Positions 35,810-44,192 of a DNA stretch of 55,571 nucleotides are shown here, one piece after another. Numbering within the stretch: position 1 is the stretch's first letter; every line of letters begins with the position of its first letter. This stretch comes from Roseovarius sp. TE539 (GTDB taxonomy: Bacteria > Pseudomonadota > Alphaproteobacteria > Rhodobacterales > Rhodobacteraceae). Location of the stretch: contig NZ_QNGB01000023.1 of assembly GCF_003298505.1 (NCBI RefSeq), positions 1 through 55,571 on the forward strand, given 5' to 3'. The notes under the pieces are model-generated. The model had not been told where the DNA came from and did not search any database. It worked only from the letters and a program-made list of their open reading frames with translations. A program made the position numbers and the translations under genes.

Positions 35810-36307
35810 ATGGGGTTCGAGGCGACCGGAAGGGAAATCACGCAGGGCGGATTCTGGCGAACGGTCGGGTCGCGGCCCGTGGGCGCGACAGTGATCACGG
35901 CAAGCCACAATGCCGGTCCGGCCGGGTTTCTGGGTCTGTCTTTCGCACATGTCTCGGCCGAGCCGCCGACGGTTCTGGTCTCAGCCGGAAAGACCACCTC
36001 GGCGCTGCCCGTCATTCGCGACACAGGCCATTTCGCGGTCAACCTGCTTCCAGGCGGGGCCGAGGACATGGCGCGCATGTTCGGCGGAACCGCGGACATG
36101 ACGGAGCGTTTTGCCGCTGGACAATGGGGCAGCTTCGTGACCGGTGCGCCGATCCTGAAGACGGCCGCCGCGGTATTCGACTGCCGATTGGAAAGGGCGG
36201 TCGAAGATGAGGGGGCGGTCATCCTTGTCGGCGGTGTCAGAGGCGTCCGGTCGGACGGAAACACTGGCGTTACCATCGCATACCAGGGCGGGTACCGGGA
36301 TTTCTGA
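35810..36307 (+). CDS. Flavin reductase family protein
   Basis: A 165-residue protein of the FMN-binding split-barrel flavin reductase family (TVGSRPVGATVITASHNAGPAGFLGLSFAHVS; NLLPGG; DCRLERAVEDEGAVILVGGV). These proteins supply reduced flavin to two-component monooxygenases. No partner oxygenase is encoded nearby; it may have been lost in the rearrangement at 38.5 kb. The short length and ATG at 35810 with GGAGGG upstream fit the family. Confidence 0.8.
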   Translation: MGFEATGREITQGGFWRTVGSRPVGATVITASHNAGPAGFLGLSFAHVSAEPPTVLVSAGKTTSALPVIRDTGHFAVNLLPGGAEDMARMFGGTADMTERFAAGQWGSFVTGAPILKTAAAVFDCRLERAVEDEGAVILVGGVRGVRSDGNTGVTIAYQGGYRDF

Positions 36308-36312
36308 CCGGT

Positions 36313-37320
36313 TCATCGGGCGCCGCCGACCCTGTACACCCGCGCGGCCGTTTCAAAAAACAGCTGACGCCGGTCTTCTGCCTCAACGTCGCTCGTGGCC
36401 TTCTTGAGGGCGTTCCACAACGTGACGTAATCGCAGGTCATCCCATCGACAGGAAAATTGCTTTCCATCATGCAGCGGCCGGCGCCGAACGCCTCGATCC
36501 CGGTTTCGATGTAGGGGTGCCATGTCCGCGCCAGCGTATCGCTGCCCGGAGGCGTATCGCTCCGGTCGAATCCGAACCCCCAGAACGGCAGGCCGAAGCC
36601 GCCAATCTTGGCCATGACATTGGGGCGCCGGGCAAGCTCGCGCAGGGCGTGCGCCCAGTCCTTGAAAACGGTTCGCCGGTCGTCCCCGGACATCCCCATG
36701 CTCATCGCGAATCCAAGGTGATCGAGAATGATGACCGTATCGGGAAAGGCATCGCTGAGCGCCGCGATGTCGTCCAGCTGCGTGTGAAAGACGGTCGCAT
36801 CGAAACTCAGCCCCCGCGGCCCGAGCAGGGCGAACCCGGCGCGGAAAGCGTCGGATCGCAGCAGCCCCTCTATCGGCGGGTTGAGGACATACCGGAAGGG
36901 GTCCGGGCTCGGATGTGAAAGCGCAACCTGCCGGACCCCGCGAAAACGGCCGCCACCGGCGGCAATGTGGGCATCCAGGGACTCGGCGACGCGATCACCC
37001 ATAGCGAGATCGGCATGCCCCACGATACCGGCGTTGACATGACACTCCCCGTACTTGCCGCTTTCGCTCATCGCCGCAACTCCTGCGGCGAACTCGGTTT
37101 CGCCAACCGGCCTCAACGCTTGCGGACCACTGGCACGGCACATGGCCTGGCTCTCGATGTAAACGGTGGCTCGGATATCATGCCCGGCGGAGATGTCCGC
37201 AAGGTAGGCATCGAAAAGATAGGGCCGGCCCGGGCGGTCCATCAGGTGGTGATGGGCGTCGATGATCGGCATGCCTGGCTCGATCGCCTTCTCGAATGCG
37301 ATGGTATCACTGTCGGTCAT
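36313..37320 (-). CDS. Amidohydrolase family 2 (COG3618-like) protein
   Basis: A 335-residue TIM-barrel metallohydrolase. The DAHHH motif at 21-25 supplies the first metal ligands. Further features are VALSHPS near 140, IILDHLG with the second-half His, and ESNFPVDG with the late catalytic Asp. The COG3618 group includes 2-pyrone-4,6-dicarboxylate lactonase (LigI) and sugar lactonases, so a lactone substrate is likely. It overlaps the GMC gene start-to-stop by 4 bp (ATGA). Confidence 0.82.
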   Translation of the reverse strand: MTDSDTIAFEKAIEPGMPIIDAHHHLMDRPGRPYLFDAYLADISAGHDIRATVYIESQAMCRASGPQALRPVGETEFAAGVAAMSESGKYGECHVNAGIVGHADLAMGDRVAESLDAHIAAGGGRFRGVRQVALSHPSPDPFRYVLNPPIEGLLRSDAFRAGFALLGPRGLSFDATVFHTQLDDIAALSDAFPDTVIILDHLGFAMSMGMSGDDRRTVFKDWAHALRELARRPNVMAKIGGFGLPFWGFGFDRSDTPPGSDTLARTWHPYIETGIEAFGAGRCMMESNFPVDGMTCDYVTLWNALKKATSDVEAEDRRQLFFETAARVYRVGGAR

Positions 37321-38511
37321 GGCGCGGTGGCCCCTCCTGCCGGGCTTGCCGCGTCTTCGAGGATCATCGCCGCCGCCTTCTCACCGATCATCAGAGCGGG
37401 GGCATGCAGGGCCGCATTGGGCATGCGCGGCATCACCGAGGTATCCGCCACCCGCAGGCCCTCGACGCCGCGCACCCGGAGTTCCGGGTCGAGCACGGCG
37501 CGGTTGTCAGCCCCCATCGCGCAGGTGCCGCTCTGGTGGTAGGACGTCCCCGCGTTGCGGCGGATTTCCTCGATCAGGTCCGCGCGGGTCCGGACCGTGG
37601 AGTCCGGCGCCATTTCGCGGCTGATGTATCGGGCGATCGCGGGCTGCCGCATGATATCGCGCATCCGCTGCACACCTGCAGCAAGCACCTCGATATCGCG
37701 GGAATCGGTGAAATAGCCCGTGTCGATGCGCGGCGGATCCAGCGGATCGGCCGAGCGGAGACTGACCCGGCCCCGGCTGCAAGGCGTGCCCTGGTAGATC
37801 GTCAGCCCGAAGCCCTGCTCACGAGGCAGGAGATCGAATACACCCGTCCCACCCGACGGGGGCAGCGCCGACAGGAACACCACCTGCATATCCGCGTGGT
37901 CCAGCTCCGGGTTGCTCTTGAAGAAACCCCCGACCGAGGCAAAGCTTTCCGCCAGCGGGCCCGAGGCCCGGGTCAGATAATGCCAGCCGGCGCGCAACGC
38001 ACCAAGGGGGGTCAGATGGTTGCGGGCTGTCACCGGGGCCGAACAGGCGTATCGAGGCCGGTAGGAGGGATGGTTCTGCAGGTTCTCACCGACGGCGGGC
38101 GCATCCACCCGGACCTCTATGCCGAGCTGTCGAAGGTGTTCTGCCGGGCCTATCCCGGACAGCATCAACAGCGCCGGGCTCATGATGGCTCCGCCACAAA
38201 GCACCACTTCGCGCGTGGCCGAGAATGTCACCGCCCTGCCCCTGCGGAGGGCTTTCACCCCGGTCGCCCTGCCCTTCACGAGCGTCACCGCCGTTACCTG
38301 CGTGTTGCGCATGATGGTCAGGTTCGGCCGATCCCGGGCAGGCCCGAGAAACGCCCGGGCGGCACTGTGCCGCCGACCGTTCCTTATATTCACGTCATAG
38401 ACCCCGACCCCTTCGGTCTGGTTGGCATTTATGTCCTCGACGACCGGCAGACCTTGTTCGCCGGCAGCCTCGAGGAACGCGTTGCAAATCGGCAACTCAG
38501 GACGCCCGGGC
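37317..38511 (-). pseudogene. GMC oxidoreductase, N-terminus removed at the IS256 junction
   Basis: About 395 codons of a glucose-methanol-choline oxidoreductase. The present part covers the middle FAD domain (REVVLCGGAIMSPALLMLSGIGPAEHL) and the whole substrate domain with the catalytic SYHQSGTCAMG and the C-terminal PNAALHAPALMIGEKAA. The first roughly 140 residues, including the GxGxxG dinucleotide-binding motif, are absent; the frame runs straight into the IS256-family terminus at 38512. The missing part is not found on the other side of the element. It cannot bind FAD normally and is almost certainly non-functional. Confidence 0.88.
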
Positions 38512-39915
38512 GGTAGTGCCCCGGGAAGTGGTGTAGGAACTGGCGTCCACCTGCTTCTTCATAGCCGGTGTTGCTCGTTCACTGTGCGGCGATCATGGCC
38601 GTCTCGTCGTCATCGTTGCATATGGCGGTCAGCTTTTCCACCGGCATGTAGCGGCGGGAGACGGCCCATTCGTCGTTCTGCTCCAGCATGAGCGCGCCGA
38701 CGAGACGGATGACGGCGTCGCGGTTGGGAAAGATCCCGACGACGTTAGTCCGCCGCTTGATCTCCTTGTTGACGCGCTCCAGTGGGTTGGTGCTGTGGAG
38801 CTTCGAGCGCAGGCTCTCGTCGAAGGCCATGTAGGCCAGCACGTCGTACTCGGCCTCGTCCATCAGCTCGGCAACATCCCGGAACCGCTCGCGCAGGTTG
38901 TCAGCGACCTCGCGCCAGCGGGCATGGGCTTGGTCGCGGTCCTTCTCGGCGAAGACGGTCTTCACCACCGCGCTGACCACGGGCTTGTTGGTCTTGCTCA
39001 CGCGGGCCAAGAGGTTGCGCTGGAAGTGAACCCGGCAGCGTTGCCATCCCGCGCCAAGAACCTTGCGCGCGGCGGCCTTGAGGCCCTCATGTGCGTCGCT
39101 GATCACCAGTTGCACGCCCCGCAACCCGCGCCGCGTGAGAGACCGCAGGAAGTCGGCCCAGAACGTCTCGGCCTCCGAGGGCATCACGGTGATCCCGAGT
39201 ATCTCCCGGCGTCCGTCCGTGTTGACCGCGACGGCCACTATCACCGCCATGGAGATGATCCGCCCGCCCTCGCGCAACTTCACATAAGTGGCGTCGAGCC
39301 AGAGGAAGGGCCAGTCGCCCTCCAGCGGCCGGTTCAGGAACGCCTGCACCCGCTCGTCGATCTCCCCCGCAAAGCCGCGAGACCTGGCTCTTCGAGGTGC
39401 CCGTCAGTCCCATGGCGCGCACCAGATCGTCGACAGCCCGCGTGGAGACGCCGTGGATGTAGGCTTCCTGTATCACAGCCATCAGCGCCTTCTCGGCTGT
39501 GCGGCGCGGCTCCAGAAAGGTCGGGAAATAGCTTCCCTTGCGCAGCTTGGGGATGTTCAGCCCGATCGTGCCGGCCCGGGTATCCCACTGCCGCGCCCGG
39601 TATCCATTGCGCTGGTTCTCCCGCTCCGGGCTGCGCTCGCCATGCCCGGCACCGCACACGGCGGCCACCTCGATGTCCATCAGCCGCTGCGCGGCATCCT
39701 GGATCAGCTCTCGCAGAAAATCCGTGTCATCGCTCTTGGCGATCACCTCCGGAAGGTCGATCATGGTCTCGGTCATCGTGCTCTCCTTCGTTGTCGTCGG
39801 TCTTTGAACAACCTCAGACTACGAAGAAGCGCGGTGGCCGCCAGCCCGGCCGCGCGCTGCGCTACGCCAAAAGGCTCCGCGCGCGGCCTCTTACACCACC
39901 ACGTGGGGCACTACC
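38512..39915 (-). mobile_element. IS256-family insertion sequence (about 1.4 kb)
   Basis: Bounded by imperfect inverted repeats: GGTAGTGCCCC at 38512-38522 and its complement GGGGCACTACC at 39905-39915, with further matches inward (GTGGTGTAGGAAC against GTGGTGTAAGAGG). The single transposase gene fills the element. The 8 bp flanking each side (GCCCGGGC and CTCGCGTC) do not match, so the usual 8-bp target duplication is missing, consistent with a deletion or recombination at one end after insertion. Confidence 0.88.
38579..39776 (-). pseudogene. IS256-family Mutator-type transposase with single-base frameshift
   Basis: The protein is complete across two frames. Codons from 39776 give MTETMIDLPEVIAKSDD up to SKSQVSRLCG, and the remainder (from about 39368) continues in the next frame with FLNRPLEGDWPFLWLDATYVK. 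The DDE residues are present: Asp in DATYVK, Asp in VISDAHEG and Glu in NPLERVNKE. The break is a run of five C (39364-39368 on the plus strand; four would restore the frame). A true inactivating mutation, programmed slippage or a homopolymer sequencing error are all possible. Confidence 0.85.
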
Positions 39916-40851
39916 CTCGCGTCAGACCAGACAGATGTGAAGAACCTTTCTCAGGCTCCGGGAGGTCCGGGGCGGTGTGCTGCGGACGGGAATGGACTGG
40001 CGCGAACGCGATCCTCCCTTTGCCCTCCTTCTCCACATGGACCTCTCTCGGACATCATTGCGATCACGGGCGCGAACACGTCCCGGCCTGGTCTTGTCGC
40101 TCGCTCTCCCTGTCGCTTGTTTCCCTGATCGGTGCCATTCTATCTCCGGTATGTGCAGCGCATGTCGCTGTGCCAGGCTGTATGCGTCATCTGATGCTGT
40201 CCGCGTTCTTTTCGCTGTCGGTGTTCATCAGGGTTGCTTGAGCGCAACAGGTGAGCTTCTGGGCGTCTTTTCCCGCGGGGTGATATGCCATTATTTGCCC
40301 CCGTCTGTTCAAGCGTTACAGCTAAAAAAGGGTTTTTGGTAGACTGAACGCTAGCTAAGTGACTGATTTTAGGAGACTGGGTGTTTACATATGTAAACAT
40401 TTGCCGTTTGGAAATTCGGACGATGTAAGCATTTTCGAGGGCATTCCCCGGGCATATGTAAACATTTTCGCGGGCCGAATGTTTCCATATGTAAAGGTCT
40501 GTGCGCGGCCATGTAAACATTCTCGCCGGATCACGGGACGACCACATTCGATAAGAGACCATGCAAAGTCATGCCATATGGGAGCTTTGGATCGGGGATA
40601 GTGATGGCACCAGCAGGCATCCCCGTCGCACGATCTCGATTTCCCTAGGACTTTACGTGCGTAGCGGGATCCGGCGGGCCGTGTATCTGTGTAAAGCTAG
40701 CCATTCCTAGCCCCGGCGGGAACGTGTCCCGTTTCTTTCATACTAAAAGTAATCGATCTTATCGACATCCCCGCGCCATTTATCGTTGAATCCGCTTAAC
40801 TGATACAGACTGACCGTAGATCCGAGTGGCAGACTTGGTGCGACGTCTGCC
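39916..40851. other. Non-coding region between IS256 and the DUF2177 locus
   Basis: About 940 bp with no convincing gene on either strand. It contains the iteron-like array (40382-40520) and, past it, AT-rich patches. It begins right at the IS256 end, where the missing target duplication indicates rearrangement. It looks like foreign, possibly plasmid-derived DNA. Confidence 0.55.
40382..40520 (+). repeat. Iteron-like array of five ATGTAAACAT-type units with an 18-bp palindrome
   Basis: Direct repeats with core ATGTAAACATTTTCG start at 40391, 40423 (ATGTAAGCAT), 40456, 40489 (ATGTAAAGG) and 40511. The spacings are 32, 33, 33 and 22 bp, all close to multiples of 11 bp, so every unit faces the same side of the helix. 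The first unit lies in a perfect palindrome TGTTTACATATGTAAACA (40382-40399). Two further units keep the CATATG centre. Such phased direct repeats typify replication-initiator iterons or cooperative regulator arrays. No rep gene is present next to it. Confidence 0.7.
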
Positions 40852-41112
40852 TCAGGACGCGGGAATGCCGCGCATGCCGCTGCTGGCCTCGATCAAGAGC
40901 CAGTGATCTGGTGGTATGAAGGTGAAGAGGCTGTAGGCCAGTATCTGAAGAGTCAGAAGCCCAAAACCGGTGGGCAGGATCACTCCGCGTCGAGACACTA
41001 CCTGGATGAGCAAAACGGCGGACATGAGCTGTCCGATAAGGATGGCAGCAATGAATGTGCCGATAACCACCTCCGGGTCTTCGCGGTATTCCTCCAGGAT
41101 CACGGCGTTCAC
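40852..41112 (-). CDS. Small hypothetical membrane protein
   Basis: 86 residues with two hydrophobic segments (about 17-37, 46-66). The start would be GTG at 41112 after GAGGAAGC. It follows the DUF2177 gene by 19 bp on the same strand, suggesting a two-gene unit. I do not recognise the family; it could be a truncated protein since the similarity of its end cannot be judged. Confidence 0.45.
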   Translation of the reverse strand: MNAVILEEYREDPEVVIGTFIAAILIGQLMSAVLLIQVVSRRGVILPTGFGLLTLQILAYSLFTFIPPDHWLLIEASSGMRGIPAS

Positions 41113-41131
41113 GAAGAGACAGAGCTTCCTC

Positions 41132-41530
41132 TCAGCCCATGGCTCGGCCAGCCATAACCCCGCCCCAGGCCGCCACTGCAGTCAGTGTGGCACCCCAGGC
41201 CATGTCGACGGCCACCATAGAGGGGTGCCAGTCGCGCATCACCGTCCAGCTGGTTAGCTCGTAAGTGCCATAGGCGACAAAGCCCAGTATTGCGCCGTTG
41301 ACAAACGCTTTTGCAGGCGTTCCGTCGCGCAGCGCCGGCCAACCCGCGAACCAGACGACGCCCCCCATGTAGACGAGATAGAAAAGTGCCGCCGGAAGAG
41401 GCCGTATCCCCTCGCGGAGCGTGTCAGCCAAGTGCTGTGCGAAGATCGACCTTATGACAGTCGATAACATGACGGCGTCAGCAACAAGAAATATCAAGCC
41501 GGTGACTACCACGAGAACGAGTAGGGACAT
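41132..41530 (-). CDS. DUF2177 family membrane protein
   Basis: A 132-residue protein with four predicted transmembrane helices and the family motifs DAVMLSTVIRSIFAQHLAD, FVNGAILGFVAYGTYELTSW and DMAWGATLTAVAAWGG. Function unknown; in other genomes it often travels with photolyase or lipid-modification genes, none of which are here. The ATG at 41530 has a clear GGAGGAG ribosome binding site; the longer open frame upstream is not needed. Confidence 0.75.
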   Translation of the reverse strand: MSLLVLVVVTGLIFLVADAVMLSTVIRSIFAQHLADTLREGIRPLPAALFYLVYMGGVVWFAGWPALRDGTPAKAFVNGAILGFVAYGTYELTSWTVMRDWHPSMVAVDMAWGATLTAVAAWGGVMAGRAMG

Positions 41531-41825
41531 GCGTTTCTCCTCCGCTCTCGATTTAGATAGACCGGTGCGGCTGTTCATCCACGCATAGGGAGGATGCGCA
41601 AAGATGCGAATTTTGGTTGCCCTGTGTGACGAGCTCGGCCCAGAGCGGTCGCTCATCTGCTGCCAGCATGCCACGCCGCAGCTTTCGCATTTCTGCCATT
41701 TGTGCATCTTGCAGCATTTCTAACGGGCGAATGGCGGCAGAGCGGATATTTTGTTGAAAAACTCGCGCTTGATCGATTGGTAAGTCGCTGATTCAATTCT
41801 CTCAACGGGCGGGAGGATTAGCACG
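41531..41825. other. Promoter region and probable IS1182-type left end
   Basis: It contains the DUF2177 promoter and, around 41747-41768, an ATTTTGTTGAAAAACTC sequence resembling the terminus of IS1182-family elements, 60 bp before the transposase start. No gene seen. Confidence 0.45.
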
Positions 41826-42062
41826 ATGATGGGACCGAGACAGGAAGCACAGGCGGCGCTGTTCTACGAGTTCTCGCTGGAGGATCACGTTCCACAAGAT
41901 CACCTTTTGCGGTCGATTGATCGGTTCGTCGACTTAAGCAGCATCCGCGCCCATCTGACCGAATTCTACAGCCACACCGGTCGCCCTTCCGTCGATCCCG
42001 AGTTGCTGATCCGGATGCTGCTGATCGGGTATTGTTTTTGCATCCGGTCCGAGCGGCGGCTT
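41826..42062 (+). pseudogene. IS1182-family transposase, N-terminal 79 codons only
   Basis: The frame opens MMGPRQEAQAALFYEFSLE and continues through IDRFVDLSSIRAHL, HTGRPSVDPELLIRMLLIGY and CIRSERRL, the conserved N-terminal domain of IS1182-type (DUF772) transposases. Similarity ends abruptly at about 42062, and the catalytic domain is missing. The break lies 60 bp upstream of the esterase start, so the end of the catabolic island coincides with this remnant. Confidence 0.85.
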
Positions 42063-42121
42063 GACGACAACTGTGTGACCCGACATGACGGGTATGACCA
42101 TGGTCTTCGTGGAGGTGCCTT

Positions 42122-43042
42122 TTGCCCATCGATCCTTGCTTTGCGGATCTTCTTGCCGATCCGCGCAACGCCGTGCGTCCGCCGCCTGCTGCGGTGCCGA
42201 TGGACAAGGTCCGTCGCGCTGCTCACGGGGCAATGGCGCTGCCGGACGCGCCGGACATTGCGCGCGTCAACGAGCGCTCCGTGCGGCTGCCGGACCGGCA
42301 GATCACCGTTCGGCACTACCGGCCGAACGATGAGGAAATACTGCCTATCATCCTTTTCGCACATGGCGGTGGCTGGGTCTGGGGCAGTCTCGATACGCAC
42401 GACCCGCTGTGTCGCGAGCTTGCTGACCGAACCGGTGCAGCCGTCATCAGTGTGGCCTACCGGCTCGCTCCCGAACACCACTATCCGGCTGCTCCCGACG
42501 ATGTCTGGGCGGTCCTGTCTGACATCCTGGCCCGGCCTGAAGCCTATGGCGTGGACCCGGGGCGGATTGCCCTGGCCGGGGACAGTGCCGGGGGGCAGAT
42601 TGTCGCAGAAATCGTGGCACGTGCACTCGAGGCCGGTCATCGGCCGCGACATCTCGCGCTTTTCTATCCCGCGCTTGACCCGGCCTGCGACACACCCAGC
42701 CACGCCGAATTCGCGGAGGGCGCGATGCTAACCCACGAGGGCATGCGCTGGTTCTGGGACTGCTACCTTGGCGCCGACCGGGCCATTGAGCTGCGGGGGC
42801 TTGATGATGCGACCGCCGCCTCATTTCCCCCTGTCACGCTACAGACCGCCGGATGCGATGTGCTTCGCGATGAAGGTCAGGGCTTCGCTAACCGGCTTCG
42901 GTCGCTGGGTGTTGATATCGAGAGCAGGGATCACGCGGGGATGCTGCACGGTTTTCTTTCGCTCGGCGTGGAAACGCCCGCGATCGAGGCCAGCCTCGCG
43001 CTGGCCGCCGAACGCCTGCGCGCCAGCTTGTCAGCGAGCTGA
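42122..43042 (+). CDS. Alpha/beta hydrolase of the hormone-sensitive lipase family (esterase)
   Basis: A 306-residue esterase. Oxyanion motif HGGGW is at 81-85, nucleophile Ser155 in GDSAGG (153-158), and later Asp (CDVLRDEG) and His (AGMLHGF) complete the triad. The start is TTG at 42122, placed by GGAGGT 5 bp upstream; no ATG gives a full-length product. It has its own terminator and converges on the TRAP gene dctP. A role in opening the ester made by the Baeyer-Villiger enzyme 8 kb away is inferred from context only. Confidence 0.85.
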   Translation: MPIDPCFADLLADPRNAVRPPPAAVPMDKVRRAAHGAMALPDAPDIARVNERSVRLPDRQITVRHYRPNDEEILPIILFAHGGGWVWGSLDTHDPLCRELADRTGAAVISVAYRLAPEHHYPAAPDDVWAVLSDILARPEAYGVDPGRIALAGDSAGGQIVAEIVARALEAGHRPRHLALFYPALDPACDTPSHAEFAEGAMLTHEGMRWFWDCYLGADRAIELRGLDDATAASFPPVTLQTAGCDVLRDEGQGFANRLRSLGVDIESRDHAGMLHGFLSLGVETPAIEASLALAAERLRASLSAS

Positions 43043-43049
43043 ATGCAAG

Positions 43050-43083
43050 GCACCCGCGGGACGAGCGCGCGGGTGCGGTTTTT
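43050..43083 (+). terminator. Intrinsic terminator after the esterase gene
   Basis: 9-bp stem GCACCCGCG (43050-43058) / CGCGGGTGC (43068-43076), followed by GGTTTTT. It lies in the 62-bp gap between the convergent esterase and dctP genes. Confidence 0.8.
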
Positions 43084-43104
43084 GAGTGGCGACGTTGCGC
43101 GTGA

Positions 43105-44136
43105 TCAGTCGTTCGCGGCGGACAATTCCGCACGGAACGCATCGAGCACGGCCTGCGGATTTTCGACCCCGGCCTCTTTCGCACGCGCTATCCATTCGGC
43201 CTCGACCAGCGATATGGCTTCGGCGAAGTTGTTGAAGAAGTCGTCCGAAACTTCGTGGTAGGTGAAGCCGCCGATCTCCTCGAGCTGGGCCTCGGCATTG
43301 TCCTCGTCCTCCTGCCAGACGCGCCCGATGATCCCGGCCAGTTCAGGCCCCGACACGCTCGCGATGGCCTCCTGGTCTTCGGCCGAAAGGGAGTCCCACC
43401 GGTCCTGGTTCATCAGAAGCGCGATCACCGATTGCCCCATGCCTCCGGGCATCATCGTAATCTCCTTGAAGATGTCCTGCGTCTTCCAGGAAATGATCGG
43501 CCCGAGCGAGAAGAACGTCCCGTCCACGACGCCGGTGGAGGCGAGTTCGTAGATTTCCGTGACCGGCTTCTGCACCGCGACGGCGCCGACGGCGTCGATC
43601 ACGGCGCTGGCGGTGGTCGACGGGGCACGGAGTTTCAGGCCCTCGAAGTCCTCCATAGTGGTGACCGCGTTGCCTTCGGTCGTGGTGACACTCGTCGGCG
43701 CCGACGCGAAGACGGTCAGCACGTGTGTGCCCTTGAACGGCTCGTATTGCGCGAGCTGTTCGTCGTAGACGCGGTTGAACACCGGGGCGACGGTCGCCTG
43801 TTCGGTCGGGACCAGAAGCGGCAGCTCGCCCATTTCCATGATCGGGAACCGGCCCGGGGTGTAGCCCGGCAGGATCAGCACGATGTCGGCCAAGCCGTCG
43901 ACGGCGACGTCAAACTGGTCACGCACCGCACCTACCGTCGCCGGCAAGTATTCCACGGTCACGCGACCGTCCGTTGCCTCCTCGACGTTGTCGATCCATT
44001 CACCCAGCGCCGTGTTGAGCGAGTGGCTCGGCGGGAACCACGACGAATAGGTCAGCGTGGTTTCCTGCGCAGTGGCCATTGTGGCACCGGCCAAGATCAT
44101 GGCGGTGGTCGTGGTCGTCAAAGTGAAAGTCTTCAT
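43105..44136 (-). CDS. dctP: TRAP transporter solute-binding protein (DctP type)
   Basis: A 343-residue periplasmic receptor. The signal peptide is residues 1-23 (ending ATA before QET), followed by the DctP fold: TLTYSSWFPPSHSLN, EDFEGLKLRAPSTTASAVIDAVG, VDGTFFSLGPIISWK. The canonical TRAP signature Arg (KLRAP) that binds a carboxylate is present at about 170, so the ligand is probably an organic acid. Last gene of the minus-strand operon, after a 56-bp gap; AGGGAGG precedes the ATG. Confidence 0.9.
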   Translation of the reverse strand: MKTFTLTTTTTAMILAGATMATAQETTLTYSSWFPPSHSLNTALGEWIDNVEEATDGRVTVEYLPATVGAVRDQFDVAVDGLADIVLILPGYTPGRFPIMEMGELPLLVPTEQATVAPVFNRVYDEQLAQYEPFKGTHVLTVFASAPTSVTTTEGNAVTTMEDFEGLKLRAPSTTASAVIDAVGAVAVQKPVTEIYELASTGVVDGTFFSLGPIISWKTQDIFKEITMMPGGMGQSVIALLMNQDRWDSLSAEDQEAIASVSGPELAGIIGRVWQEDEDNAEAQLEEIGGFTYHEVSDDFFNNFAEAISLVEAEWIARAKEAGVENPQAVLDAFRAELSAAND

Positions 44137-44192
44137 TTGGTCCTCCCTGAAGAGCCCAGGCCTCCCGCCCGAGCGAAAAAATCCCGAATGCC

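Noticed and set aside
40382..40520. CRISPR array
   Set aside because: Units are short (about 10-15 bp), degenerate and separated by variable 32/33/22-bp periods; no cas genes are present.
40140..40562. Minus-strand frame of 140 codons across the iteron array
   Set aside because: Its sequence repeats MFTW/NVYI/MFTYV merely because the DNA repeats; no ribosome binding site.
42085..42333. Small plus-strand gene before the esterase
   Set aside because: It overlaps the esterase coding region in another frame and has no recognisable features; GGAGGT serves the TTG at 42122.
41826..42731. A 301-codon protein continuing from the IS1182 N-terminus
   Set aside because: After codon 79 the frame is an out-of-frame reading of the esterase gene; only the first part is transposase.
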